Shown here: one piece after another, positions 1 through 7,701 of the stretch
Layout of the letters: every line of letters starts with the position of its first letter
How positions within the stretch are numbered: the stretch's first letter is position 1
Origin: Manganitrophus sp963718695
GTDB lineage: Bacteria; Nitrospirota; Nitrospiria; SBBL01; Manganitrophaceae
Direction of reading: 5' to 3'
NCBI GenBank assembly: GCA_963718695.1
Contig: OY970371.1
Coordinates: 3,038,001 to 3,102,000 of the forward strand
Length of the DNA stretch: 64,000 nt
Made by a program: the position numbers and the translations under genes
The notes under the pieces: generated by a model
The model's database searches: none
What the model was told of the DNA's origin: nothing
What the model saw: the letters and a program-made list of their open reading frames with translations, nothing else

Positions 1-657
1 ATCCTCCCGGCCGCCGGCCGCTCTTGAAAATCCTTGGCTGTCGATCCGGCCAGCCGAAAGAGAATAATCGAACCGTTCCGTCGATCCGCTTACCCCCGCC
101 GTCTCCCGAAAGGTGCGATACGCTCCCGCCTCGAATGAAAGAGAGCCGGTCGGAGGACCTTGACCCTTCTTTGTAAAAATCTGAATGACCCCGCCAACTG
201 CGTCCGATCCGTAGAGGGTGCTCTGTGGACCCCGAATGACCTCGATCCTCTCGATATTCTCGACCGTCAGGTTGGCAAAGTCGAAGAAACCGGAGAAGGG
301 GCTGTTGACCTGAACGCCGTCAATCAAGACGAGGGTGTGATCCGGGTTCGTCCCGCGGATGAAGACTGAGGTCGTTCCACCAAGCCCCCCACTTTGGACA
401 ACGGCAAGACCCGGCACTTCTCGGAGCACTTCCTCCACGGTGGTCAGGTGCTTTTCCTCAATCGTCTTCTCGTCGATGAGGGTAACGGAAGCGGCGGTCT
501 CCTTCAACGGAACCTCCGTTTGGGTGGCCGTGACAACGACAGGCGGAAAGGTGGGAATCTCTTCAGAGGCTGTTTCTTCTGCGCCGGAAACTTTGGTGGT
601 GACTGCAATCAGAACGAGAAATGAGCAAAACGCAATACGCCATTGGAACGGGGTCAT
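1..657 (-). CDS. TonB-dependent receptor, BtuB-like, N-terminal part (runs off window)
   Basis: Reading leftwards from an ATG at 657, the frame is open to the window edge, giving 219 residues. It begins with a signal peptide (basic start, hydrophobic run, SGA-type cleavage near residue 25). A TonB-box-like PVVVTATQ follows, then a plug domain with the motifs VFIRGTNPDHTLVLIDGV, RIEVIRGPQSTLYGSDAVGG and VIQIF, which are typical of cobalamin/siderophore receptors. The beta-barrel lies outside the window. The start is supported by a purine-rich AGGGAGAGGA ribosome site just upstream. Two cobalamin riboswitches precede it, so corrinoid uptake across the outer membrane is the likely role. The family assignment is firm and the substrate is inferred. 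Confidence 0.9.
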   Translation of the reverse strand, partial: MTPFQWRIAFCSFLVLIAVTTKVSGAEETASEEIPTFPPVVVTATQTEVPLKETAASVTLIDEKTIEEKHLTTVEEVLREVPGLAVVQSGGLGGTTSVFIRGTNPDHTLVLIDGVQVNSPFSGFFDFANLTVENIERIEVIRGPQSTLYGSDAVGGVIQIFTKKGQGPPTGSLSFEAGAYRTFRETAGVSGSTERFDYSLSAGRIDSQGFSRAAGGRED

Positions 658-694
658 CTATCCTCTCCCTTCGAAAGGTGAAATGTGATCCTGA

Positions 695-842
695 AAGGGC
701 CCGGTCTCCTGGCTGAGGGCAACCTACTCCCACGCCTTCCCGGAGAACATTTTTATTCTCCAGTGGCCGTTGTGGTTTCGTTCCCATTACAGTTGCGGGG
801 CAGCAGCGGTTTTGCACCGCTTTCCCGATCAACCCTTCAGGT
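695..842 (-). promoter_or_regulatory. Cobalamin (B12) riboswitch, gene-proximal copy
   Basis: The minus strand carries the conserved cobalamin-aptamer blocks in order: GGGAAAGCGGTGCAAAACC, then GCCCCGCAACTGT, then a long variable stem, then the B12-box-type GCCAGGAGACCG at about 702-713. The receptor ATG at 657 lies about 40 nt downstream. No T-tract hairpin lies between aptamer and start, so control is probably at translation initiation. This is the second of two aptamers on the same strand. Confidence 0.9.
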
Positions 843-859
843 ATTTAGTTAGCTATTTT

Positions 860-886
860 GTAGGGGCGATCCACGTGATCGCCCTG
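860..886. repeat. Dispersed GTAGGGGCG-type palindrome
   Basis: GTAGGGGCGATC, five bases, GATCGCCC forms an 8-bp inverted repeat with the GTAGGGGCG end shared by other intergenic palindromes in this window (2974, 9710, 12676, and more loosely 43806). It sits between the two cobalamin riboswitches. It is probably a REP-like dispersed element. Confidence 0.6.
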
Positions 887-892
887 TTTGTC

Positions 893-931
893 CAAAAAAA
901 ATCCCCGCCTTTCGAATGGAAAGGAGGGGAT
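893..931 (-). terminator. Intrinsic terminator between the two cobalamin riboswitches
   Basis: On the minus strand, ATCCCC-t-CCTTT pairs with AAAGG-c-GGGGAT around a 7-nt loop and is followed at once by eight Ts. It lies about 55 nt downstream of the distal aptamer and upstream of the proximal one. It is therefore well placed to be the expression platform of the distal riboswitch (premature termination). Confidence 0.8.
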
Positions 932-984
932 GGAATGAGTCCGCCCCCCGTCTTGACCATCGAAGACAGGCAGTGCTTTCCGAT

Positions 985-1180
985 CCAGGCAGGTCTTCTG
1001 GCTCTGGGACGATCTTACTCCCGACCCCTTCCCCCCCGGACATTTTATACGGAGAGTGGTTTGGTCGGTTTCGCGTCCCATGACAGCGGCGGGTCCGCTC
1101 CCGATTTACACGGGATTCCCTTTTCAATCCCGACATGACGTCGGGATCACCTGAACGGGTTCTTTGTCGAACGGGTAATC
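985..1180 (-). promoter_or_regulatory. Cobalamin (B12) riboswitch, distal copy
   Basis: A second full aptamer lies on the minus strand. GGGAATCCCGTGTAAATCGG and GCGGACCCGCCGCTGT match the conserved core, and GAGCCAGAAGACCTGCCTG is a textbook B12 box at about 985-1003. The 5' limit is approximate. The next feature downstream is the terminator at 893-931 and not an ORF, so this unit probably acts in series with the proximal riboswitch on the receptor transcript. Confidence 0.88.
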
Positions 1181-1206
1181 TATACCAGGGCGGCAGGGCG
1201 AAATCA

Positions 1207-1234
1207 ACAAAAAAAATAATCCTCAAAGGAGGAT
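1207..1234 (-). terminator. Intrinsic terminator of the pilT operon
   Basis: On the minus strand, ATCCTC-CTTT-GAGGAT is followed by TATTTTTTTT. It lies 14 nt after the stop of the gene at 1248-1697. It insulates that operon from the riboswitch leader downstream. Confidence 0.8.
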
Positions 1235-1247
1235 CTGATTCCAGAGC

Positions 1248-1697
1248 TCAGTCTTGGACGGAGAGGACAAACTCCTGATTGATGTAAACGACGAATTCCG
1301 GTTGAATGAGGGTGAAAAATCGGACCGGCTGATTCAGATAGTCTTTTATGCGGCAGAATCCTTCGGGAAGATTGACGAAGACATCGCCCCGGATCTCTTT
1401 ATTCCGGATCATCTTTAAAGAAATGGAATACTTTATCCCTAACGTCATCAGCTCATCTTTTTCCAGCTGCGCCGGGACCTTCGCCACGACGATATGAGAC
1501 CGATTGACCAGGAGCGTTCCCCCGCTCGCCTTCACAGGGATGAACTTTTTTTCCTCGTGCAGGAGATCCCCCACTTTTTGAAGCCCCGCATGATGCGCCT
1601 CATAGAGGCGAAGAAACACCTCTCCCTCGACTTCGCTCCCGTCGGAGAGCTCGAACAAAACCGGACGGTTCTCTTTTTCGATCTTTCGCTCATCCAC
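1248..1697 (-). CDS. Conserved hypothetical protein coupled to pilT
   Basis: 149 residues starting at a GTG that overlaps the end of pilT by 8 bp, with AAGGAG about ten bases upstream. That arrangement implies translational coupling. No signal peptide or membrane segment is seen. The sequence alternates short beta-like stretches (VLFELSDGSEVEGEV, GTLLVNRSHIVVAKV, VRFFTLIQPEFVVYINQEFVLSVQD). This suggests an all-beta or PilZ-like small domain, but no PilZ signature (RxxxR, D/NxSxxG) is present. I do not recognise the family. The context implies a role in twitching motility or another PilT-dependent process. A terminator follows at 1207-1234. Confidence 0.75.
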   Translation of the reverse strand: MDERKIEKENRPVLFELSDGSEVEGEVFLRLYEAHHAGLQKVGDLLHEEKKFIPVKASGGTLLVNRSHIVVAKVPAQLEKDELMTLGIKYSISLKMIRNKEIRGDVFVNLPEGFCRIKDYLNQPVRFFTLIQPEFVVYINQEFVLSVQD

Positions 1698-2778
1698 GCG
1701 GTGCCGCTCCTTGAGGGGCCGCTCCCTGCCCCGGCAAAGGGAAGAGGGCCTTGTTCAACGCGAATTTATGCGCCTCTTCCATCGATACCTTCTTCGAGGC
1801 CACCAACGCCTGGAGGGCCTGGTCCATGAGCTGCATCCCTTCGGCCTTTCCCGTCTGGATGACCGACGGAATCTGGAACGTCTTTGCTTCCCGGATCAGG
1901 TTGGAGGTGGCCGTGTTCACCAGCAAAATTTCCAGCGCCGCGCATCGCTTGCCGTCCACCGTCTTCACCAGATTCTGTGCGACAACCCCTTTGAGCGATT
2001 CCGCCAACATCGCTCGGATCTGCTCCTGCTGGTTGGTGGGAAAGACATTGATGATCCGGTCGACCGTCTTGGCGGCGCTGCTCGTATGAAGCGTTCCGAA
2101 GACGAGATGCCCGGTTTCGGCCGCCGTAATCGCCAGCTCGATCGTCTCGAGGTCGCGCATCTCCCCCACGAGGATAATGTCCGGGTCCTCCCGAAGGGCC
2201 GCTCTCAGCGCGGCGGCAAACGATTTCGTATCCCGCCCCACTTCTCTCTGGTTGATGAGACACCCCTGGCTGGTATGGACAAATTCAATCGGATCTTCGA
2301 CGGTTAGAATATGCTCTTTCTTGGTCCGATTGATGTAGTCGATGATCGCCGCAAGGGTAGTCGACTTTCCGCTCCCCGTCGCGCCGGTCACCAAAACCAG
2401 CCCCTTTTTAAATTGGGCGAATTTTAAAACGGTGGCCGGAAGGCCCAGCTGCTCGACCGTTAAAATTTGGGTGGGAATCATCCGGAAAACGGCGCTCATC
2501 CCCAGCCGGCCGAGGAAAATATTGGCTCGGAAACGGGCCTGCAACTCCGGAACCTCGTAGGCGAAATCGATGTCGTGCGTCGCTTCAAACTTCTCTTTAT
2601 GGACATCGCTCATGATCTCATAGAGAAGTTTCTGATTTCCTTCGTGGGTCAGTTTCTCGGTGGTGACCGGAACCAAGTCTCCCGCCGCCCGCATCATCGG
2701 GGGATTCTGCGGCGAGAGATGAAGATCGGATCCTTTTTTCTCTCTTAACGCTTTGAAGAGGACATCGATTTGAGGCAT
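1690..2778 (-). CDS. pilT: Type IV pilus retraction ATPase PilT
   Basis: 362 residues, the normal length for PilT. The N-terminal PAS-like part begins with KKGSDLHLSPQNPPMMR, as usual in PilT. The core ATPase has Walker A GATGSGKSTT, the Asp-box region EDPIEFVH, Walker B IILVGEMRDLET and the His-box GHLVFGTLHTSSA. Cytoplasmic hexamers of this family power pilus retraction and twitching motility. The C-terminus is a short Pro/Gly/Ala-rich tail (PGQGAAPQGAAP). The gene is first in a two-gene minus-strand unit with the overlapping 1248-1697 gene. PilU is a possible alternative, but the sequence reads as PilT. Confidence 0.95.
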   Translation of the reverse strand: MPQIDVLFKALREKKGSDLHLSPQNPPMMRAAGDLVPVTTEKLTHEGNQKLLYEIMSDVHKEKFEATHDIDFAYEVPELQARFRANIFLGRLGMSAVFRMIPTQILTVEQLGLPATVLKFAQFKKGLVLVTGATGSGKSTTLAAIIDYINRTKKEHILTVEDPIEFVHTSQGCLINQREVGRDTKSFAAALRAALREDPDIILVGEMRDLETIELAITAAETGHLVFGTLHTSSAAKTVDRIINVFPTNQQEQIRAMLAESLKGVVAQNLVKTVDGKRCAALEILLVNTATSNLIREAKTFQIPSVIQTGKAEGMQLMDQALQALVASKKVSMEEAHKFALNKALFPLPGQGAAPQGAAPRG

Positions 2779-2973
2779 GTTGACTCCGAATCATTGAGAA
2801 GTACGGAAGGAATTTTACCATAGGATAAAAAATCTGTAAGTCGATGAGAACAATGGATGGATTTGGCCTAGGGAGATGATCCCTAAGAGGGATGAAAGAT
2901 CTCACGTAAAAAGGGCGGAGCGAGCCCGCCCCGAATCGAAGGATTCGGAGGAGAAACAAGGGGGTCCTCTCCG

Positions 2974-3001
2974 GTAGGGCGCGTGGGGACCCGCGCCCTA
3001 C
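2974..3001. repeat. GTAGGGCGCG palindrome overlapping a stop codon
   Basis: GTAGGGCGCG and CGCGCCCTAC form a perfect 10-bp inverted repeat with an 8-nt loop. The right arm contains the TAG stop codon (2998-3000, minus strand) of the E2 gene, so the element sits exactly on the gene end. It belongs to the same family as 860, 9710 and 12676. Confidence 0.65.
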
Positions 3002-4242
3002 TTTCCTTCGATGAGCATCAAATCGGGATCTTCTAAGTGTTGGATGACGGTGTTCATGAAGCGGGCGGCTTCGGCGCCATAGATGACGCGATGGTCGAAG
3101 GTGAGGGAGAGCGGCAGGATCTTCCGGATCACCATCTCACCCGACCGGGCGACCACTTTGTCCTCTATTTTGCCGAGGCCGAGGATGCCGACCTCGGGAT
3201 AGTTGATGATCGGCGTGCCGTAAATGCCGCCGATCACCCCATAGTTGGTGAGAGTAAAGGTCCCTCCCTTCAGCTCGGAAAGATCGATCATTCGGGAGAA
3301 GGCCTTCTCTGTGAGGGACGAGATCTCTTTCGAAAGATCGAGCACGCTTTTTTCATCGGCTCGTTTGATGACGAAGACCATCAGCCCCTCCGGCGTGTCG
3401 ACCGCAATGCCGATGTTGTAATATTTTTTTAGGACGATCTCCTCTTTCTCCTCATCCAGGGTCGCATTCAAATAGGGATATTCCTTGAGACCGGCGACCA
3501 CCGCCTTGATGATAAACGGAAGATAGGTCAGTTTAAAGCCGCGCTCCTCGGCCAGATTTTTCTTCTTGGAGCGGACTTTTTCAAGGTCGGTCACATCGGC
3601 ATCATCGGTGAAGGTAACCGCGGCCACTTTTTGAGACGATTCGCTGACCCGCCGCGCGGCGCTTCGCCGGACCCCCCGGAAGGCCACCCGCTCCACCGGA
3701 CCGAGCGGTCCCGCTTCAGCGTGGGGTTGAACCGGGGCGGCCTCCTTCCGGGGCTGCGCGGCCTGCTCAACATCCTCTCGCGTAAGACGCCCGTTGGGGC
3801 CGGTTCCCCGCACTTTGGAAAGATCGACCCCCAGTTCCTTCGCCCGCGCACGGACCGAGGGGATCGCCCGGACCTTGAACTCCTCTTCCTCGTCCGTCAG
3901 CCGCCCGACGACCGAGCCGGCGTCTTTTTTGACCTCTCTTTTCGCTTCTTCTTTTACTTCCGGGGCCGGCTTTCTTTCGTCCGCCGTTTTCCCCGCGGGA
4001 GCTTCCTCCGTCTCCACGGCCACCAGGACCGATCCGACCTGGATCACCTCTCCTGGTTTGCCGTGCAGCTCGATGACCTTACCGGTATAAGGAGAAGGAA
4101 GGGTCACGACCGCTTTGTCGGTCTCCACCTCCACCAGCGGCTGATCCTCTTTCACCGAGTCGCCCTGCGAGACGAGCCATTTGACCAGTTCCCCCTCGGC
4201 AATTCCTTCGCCAACGTCGGGGAATTTAAATTCTTTTCTCAT
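2998..4242 (-). CDS. 2-oxoacid dehydrogenase E2, dihydrolipoamide acyltransferase
   Basis: 414 residues from ATG 4242. The frame is open further upstream but would run into the E1beta gene, and MRKEFKFPDVGEG is the canonical E2 start. Domains: lipoyl domain at about 1-75 with the lipoylation site ETDKAVV (Lys43); a flexible Ala/Glu/Lys-rich linker; an E3-binding peripheral domain at about 127-160 (PSVRARAKELGVDLSKVRG); and the catalytic acyltransferase domain at about 180-414. The catalytic motif reads DHRVIYGAEA with His384 present, but Tyr388 stands where most E2 enzymes have Asp (HxxxDG). The gene is third in an E1alpha-E1beta-E2 operon. No E3 gene is in the window. The substrate (pyruvate or branched-chain 2-oxoacids) is not settled; the neighbouring acyl-CoA genes favour branched-chain. 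Confidence 0.9.
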   Translation of the reverse strand: MRKEFKFPDVGEGIAEGELVKWLVSQGDSVKEDQPLVEVETDKAVVTLPSPYTGKVIELHGKPGEVIQVGSVLVAVETEEAPAGKTADERKPAPEVKEEAKREVKKDAGSVVGRLTDEEEEFKVRAIPSVRARAKELGVDLSKVRGTGPNGRLTREDVEQAAQPRKEAAPVQPHAEAGPLGPVERVAFRGVRRSAARRVSESSQKVAAVTFTDDADVTDLEKVRSKKKNLAEERGFKLTYLPFIIKAVVAGLKEYPYLNATLDEEKEEIVLKKYYNIGIAVDTPEGLMVFVIKRADEKSVLDLSKEISSLTEKAFSRMIDLSELKGGTFTLTNYGVIGGIYGTPIINYPEVGILGLGKIEDKVVARSGEMVIRKILPLSLTFDHRVIYGAEAARFMNTVIQHLEDPDLMLIEGK

Positions 4243-4282
4243 CGGTTCATCCCAGATTTGTTTTCGGTAATTGCGAGCAACG

Positions 4283-5260
4283 TCAGAATCCGACGACCTG
4301 TTCAGCCGCCTCAACGATCTGATCGACATCGGGAAGATAATACTTCTCATTCTTTGGAAGGGGAATCGGCGTGTCGAACCCGGTCACACGCGCCACGGGG
4401 GCTTCGAGTGAGAGAAGCGCCTCCTCGCAGAGACGGGCGGCAATCTCCGCGCCGAGCCCGCAGGTTTTTGGGGCTTCATGAATGATGACGGCGCGTCCGG
4501 TCTTCTCGACCGATCGAATGATCGTCGCCGAATCAAGCGGGGAAAGGGTCCTCAGATCGATCACCTCCGCCTCCACCCCCTTCTCCGCCATCCGGTCGGC
4601 CGCCTTCAACGTGGGGTGAAGCATCGCCCCCCACGTGATGAGAGTCAGATCTTTCCCCTCCGTCAACAGGCGCGCCTCGCCGAGTGGGATCGCATATTCT
4701 CCTTCAGGGACCTCTTCCTTGATAGCCCGGTAGATCTTAGCCGGCTCCAGGAAAATCACCGGATCGGGATCGCGGATCGCGGAGAGCATCAGCCCCTTCG
4801 CCTCCGCGGGGGTCGAGGGGACGACGACTTTTAGGCCGGGGGTATGGACGAAAAAGGCCTCCGTGCTCTCCGAGTGATGCTCCGGCGCATGAATGCCGCC
4901 GCCGTAGGGGGTCCGGACGACGATCGGGCAGGTGTAACGGCCGCGGGTCCGGGTCCGAAGGCGTGCGGCGTGAGAAATCAGTTGCTCCATCGCCGCATAA
5001 AGAAAGCCCATGAACTGGATCTCGACCACCGGAGTGAGACCATACGCGGCCATTCCGATGGCGATGCCAACGATTCCCGATTCGGAAAGCGGGGTGTCAA
5101 CGACCCGTCGCTCGCCGAATTGATCGATCAACCCTTCGGTCACCCGGAAGACACCGCCGTCCTTCCCGATGTCCTCCCCCATCAATATGAGATCGGGATT
5201 CCGCTCCATCTCATGACGGAGAGCCTGATTGATCGCTTGAACCACATTCAGCTTGCTCAC
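4283..5260 (-). CDS. 2-oxoacid dehydrogenase E1 component, beta subunit
   Basis: 325 residues, the standard length. The start reads MSKLNVVQAINQALRHEMER. The TPP/heterotetramer motifs GEDIGKDGGVFRVTEGL, DTPLSESGIVGIAIGMA and EIQFMGFLYAAMEQL are present, as is the transketolase C-terminal domain (VEAEVIDLRTLSPLD, HEAPKTCGLGAEIAA). It forms the alpha2beta2 E1 with the upstream gene, which it overlaps by 4 bp (translational coupling). It decarboxylates a 2-oxoacid and transfers the acyl group to the E2 lipoyl arm in the cytoplasm. Confidence 0.93.
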   Translation of the reverse strand: MSKLNVVQAINQALRHEMERNPDLILMGEDIGKDGGVFRVTEGLIDQFGERRVVDTPLSESGIVGIAIGMAAYGLTPVVEIQFMGFLYAAMEQLISHAARLRTRTRGRYTCPIVVRTPYGGGIHAPEHHSESTEAFFVHTPGLKVVVPSTPAEAKGLMLSAIRDPDPVIFLEPAKIYRAIKEEVPEGEYAIPLGEARLLTEGKDLTLITWGAMLHPTLKAADRMAEKGVEAEVIDLRTLSPLDSATIIRSVEKTGRAVIIHEAPKTCGLGAEIAARLCEEALLSLEAPVARVTGFDTPIPLPKNEKYYLPDVDQIVEAAEQVVGF

Positions 5261-6345
5261 TCTTTCTCCTTCTTCTGCGCGAGGCGCTTGCGAAGAATCT
5301 CTTTCTGACGGATCAGGTCGGGGGTCGGGGTCGCATAGAGGAGATCGAACATCGTCTGCGGATCCTGTGGGGGAACTGCTTCGAATTCGTGAACCGCGGC
5401 GGCGACCCGCTCCTGCACCTGTTGGCGCAGCGCCTGCTCGTCGGCGTCGGACCAGCCATACTCCCGTTGAAGAAATGCGCGAAGCCGAACGACCGGGTCC
5501 TTTTTTCTCCAGGTGGCGACCTCTTCCACCTTTCGGTAGCGGGAGGCGTCATCGGCGGTGGTGTGGTCGCTCAACCGATAGGTATAACATTCGATCAGCG
5601 TCGGGCCCTCCCCGCGCCGCGCCTTCTCCAGGGCGTTCTTCGCGGCGGTGTAGACGGCGAAGACATCATTGCCGTCGACCTGAATTCCTTCGAACCCATA
5701 GGCGATCGCCTTCTGCGCCAAGGTCGCCGCAGCGGTCTGGCGGGAAAGCGGAACCGAAATGGCCCAGTGATTGTTCTGGCAGATGAAAACGATCGGAAGG
5801 CGAAAGACGCCGGCGAAGTTGAGCCCTTCGTGGAAATCTCCTTTTGAAGTCGCTCCGTCTCCAAAAAAGGCGGCGACCGCAACCGGATCTCCCTTGAATT
5901 GCGCCGCCCATGCGGCGCCGACCGCGTGCGGAATGTGCGTCCCCACCGGGATGGCGATCGGGAAATCGTGCTGATCTTCGGGGATGGCGCTTCCGCGCTC
6001 ATCGCCCGACCAATATTGGTAGATCATCCGCATCGGGAGGCCGCGGAGGATGGAGACACCGGGCTCTCGAAAGGCGGGAAAGATCCAATCGGAGGGACGA
6101 AGCGCCGCGGCGCTCCCGACCTGCGCCGCCTCCTGTCCTTGGACGGAAGCATACGTTCCAAGGCGCCCCTCGCGCTGAAGGTTCAGCGCCTTCTCGTCGA
6201 AGGTGCGAATCAGCACCATCGATTCGTAAAACCCTTTGATCTCTTTTTCGTCCAGATCCGGCCAGAGGGCGCGATCGACCTGTCCGGCCTCGTCTAAAAT
6301 CTGAAGAAATTCGATCTTAAATTGTTGAACGACTTTCTTCGGCAT
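5257..6345 (-). CDS. 2-oxoacid dehydrogenase E1 component, alpha subunit
   Basis: 362 residues. The TPP-binding signature runs from FFGDGATSKGDFHEGLNFA to the NN pair in CQNNHWAIS. The phosphorylation-loop-like region YRLSDHTTADDASRYR is also clear. This matches the PdhA/BkdA1 family. It is first in the minus-strand operon with E1beta and E2. The start ATG at 6345 faces the divergent thiolase gene, so the two catabolic operons share a 129-bp promoter region. Sequence alone does not separate pyruvate from branched-chain specificity. Confidence 0.93.
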   Translation of the reverse strand: MPKKVVQQFKIEFLQILDEAGQVDRALWPDLDEKEIKGFYESMVLIRTFDEKALNLQREGRLGTYASVQGQEAAQVGSAAALRPSDWIFPAFREPGVSILRGLPMRMIYQYWSGDERGSAIPEDQHDFPIAIPVGTHIPHAVGAAWAAQFKGDPVAVAAFFGDGATSKGDFHEGLNFAGVFRLPIVFICQNNHWAISVPLSRQTAAATLAQKAIAYGFEGIQVDGNDVFAVYTAAKNALEKARRGEGPTLIECYTYRLSDHTTADDASRYRKVEEVATWRKKDPVVRLRAFLQREYGWSDADEQALRQQVQERVAAAVHEFEAVPPQDPQTMFDLLYATPTPDLIRQKEILRKRLAQKKEKE

Positions 6346-6474
6346 CGGTCTCCCTCAATTTCGTTTTTATTATAACATATCCATTCGAGCGATTGCTCCG
6401 GCTGGGGTCGCGCGGGCTGCTTGTGAGAAGGTGATGTGTTATAATGAATTTTAGAAAAAAAGAGGACCGATTTC
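6346..6474. promoter_or_regulatory. Divergent promoter region between E1alpha and thiolase operons
   Basis: The 129-bp gap holds a perfect -10 hexamer TATAAT on the plus strand at 6440-6445, with a weak CTGCTT 17 bp upstream. Another TATAAT lies on the minus strand at 6369-6374 with no clear -35. The weak -35 boxes suggest activator dependence. This is inferred from hexamers only. Confidence 0.4.
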
Positions 6475-7692
6475 ATGGCTCAAAAAGTAATCATCACCAG
6501 CGCCGTTCGCACACCGATCGGCGCGTTTCAAGGAGCGCTTAGCCCCCTCTCGGCGACACAACTCGGAAGCCGCGCCATCGCCGAGGCGGTCTCGCGCGTA
6601 GGTCTTCGTCCCGATCAAATGGATGAGGTTCTGATGGGCAACGTCCTCTCCGCCGGATTAGGCCAGGCCCCTGCCCGGCAGGCGGCGCTCGGCGCCGGCC
6701 TTCCCGATTCGGTCCCCTGCACGACGATCAACAAAGTCTGCGGCTCCGGACTCAAAGCGGTGATGATCGGGGCGCAGGCGATCGCCCTCGGTGATGCGAA
6801 CGTCGTGGTGGCCGGGGGGATGGAGAGCATGACAAATGCCCCCTATCTCTTGGAGCGGGCCCGCTCCGGCTACCGTCTCGGTCACGGCACCCTGATCGAC
6901 AGTATTATCAAAGACGGCCTCTGGGACGTCTACAACAACTTTCACATGGGATCGGCCGCGGAGCAATGCGCGGAGGAGTATCATCTCAGCCGGGAGGAGT
7001 TGGATGACTTCGCCCTGGAGAGTTACCACCGGGCGCAAGAAGCGCAACAGCGGGGCGAGTTCAAAAGAGAGATCATTCCGCTCGAGATCGCGGGACGAAA
7101 GGGACCGGCGGTCCTTTCAGAAGACGAGGAGCCGAAGCGGGTCGACTTTGACAAATTCCGCAAGCTCAAGCCGGCCTTTGAGAAAGAGGGCCGGGTCACG
7201 GCGGGAAACGCCTCCTCCCTCAGCGATGGGGCCGCCGCCGTCGTGCTGATGTCGGCGGAACAGGCGCAACACCTCGGCGTCCGAGCCCGCTCCGAAATCA
7301 TTGGGTACACCACCACCGCGACCGCCCCGGCCCGATTTACCGTCGCCCCCGCCGCCGCCATCACCGCGCTGCTGAAGAAAGTCCGGCTCACCCCGGCCGA
7401 CATCGACCTCTTCGAGATCAATGAGGCGTTCGCCGCCTCTTCGATTGCGGTGATGCGGGATTTGGGAATCGATTCAAAAAAGATCAATCGACGCGGGGGG
7501 GCGATCGCGCTGGGACACCCGATCGGCGCCAGCGGCGCCCGCATTCTCACCACCCTGATCCATCTCTTGGAAGACCTCGACCTCTCCCGCGGCATCGCTT
7601 CCCTCTGCATCGGCGGAGGAGAAGCGGTCGCCTTGTTGATCGAGCGGCCGTCCAAGACCGAATCAAAAAAATCAAATCAGAAAGGACTGTGA
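6475..7692 (+). CDS. Acetyl-CoA C-acyltransferase (thiolase)
   Basis: 405 residues with all thiolase hallmarks. The nucleophile is Cys89 in NKVCGSGLKAVM. The His motif is in GGAIALGHPIGASGARI, the NEAFA motif is in DLFEINEAFAASS, and the second Cys is in SLCIGGGEAVAL. The enzyme cleaves 3-oxoacyl-CoA with CoA, or condenses two acetyl-CoA. It leads a plus-strand operon with 3-hydroxyacyl-CoA dehydrogenase, acyl-CoA dehydrogenase and the B12 mutase, which supports a role in fatty or branched-chain acyl-CoA degradation. It has a short Lys/Ser-rich C-terminal tail. The degradative versus biosynthetic type cannot be settled by eye. Confidence 0.93.
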   Translation: MAQKVIITSAVRTPIGAFQGALSPLSATQLGSRAIAEAVSRVGLRPDQMDEVLMGNVLSAGLGQAPARQAALGAGLPDSVPCTTINKVCGSGLKAVMIGAQAIALGDANVVVAGGMESMTNAPYLLERARSGYRLGHGTLIDSIIKDGLWDVYNNFHMGSAAEQCAEEYHLSREELDDFALESYHRAQEAQQRGEFKREIIPLEIAGRKGPAVLSEDEEPKRVDFDKFRKLKPAFEKEGRVTAGNASSLSDGAAAVVLMSAEQAQHLGVRARSEIIGYTTTATAPARFTVAPAAAITALLKKVRLTPADIDLFEINEAFAASSIAVMRDLGIDSKKINRRGGAIALGHPIGASGARILTTLIHLLEDLDLSRGIASLCIGGGEAVALLIERPSKTESKKSNQKGL

Positions 7693-7701
7693 GGTAGACC
7701 G

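Noticed and set aside
849..1226. 125-codon minus-strand ORF upstream of the receptor
   Set aside because: It lies across the distal cobalamin riboswitch and its terminator. The structure explains the sequence and the peptide has no protein character.
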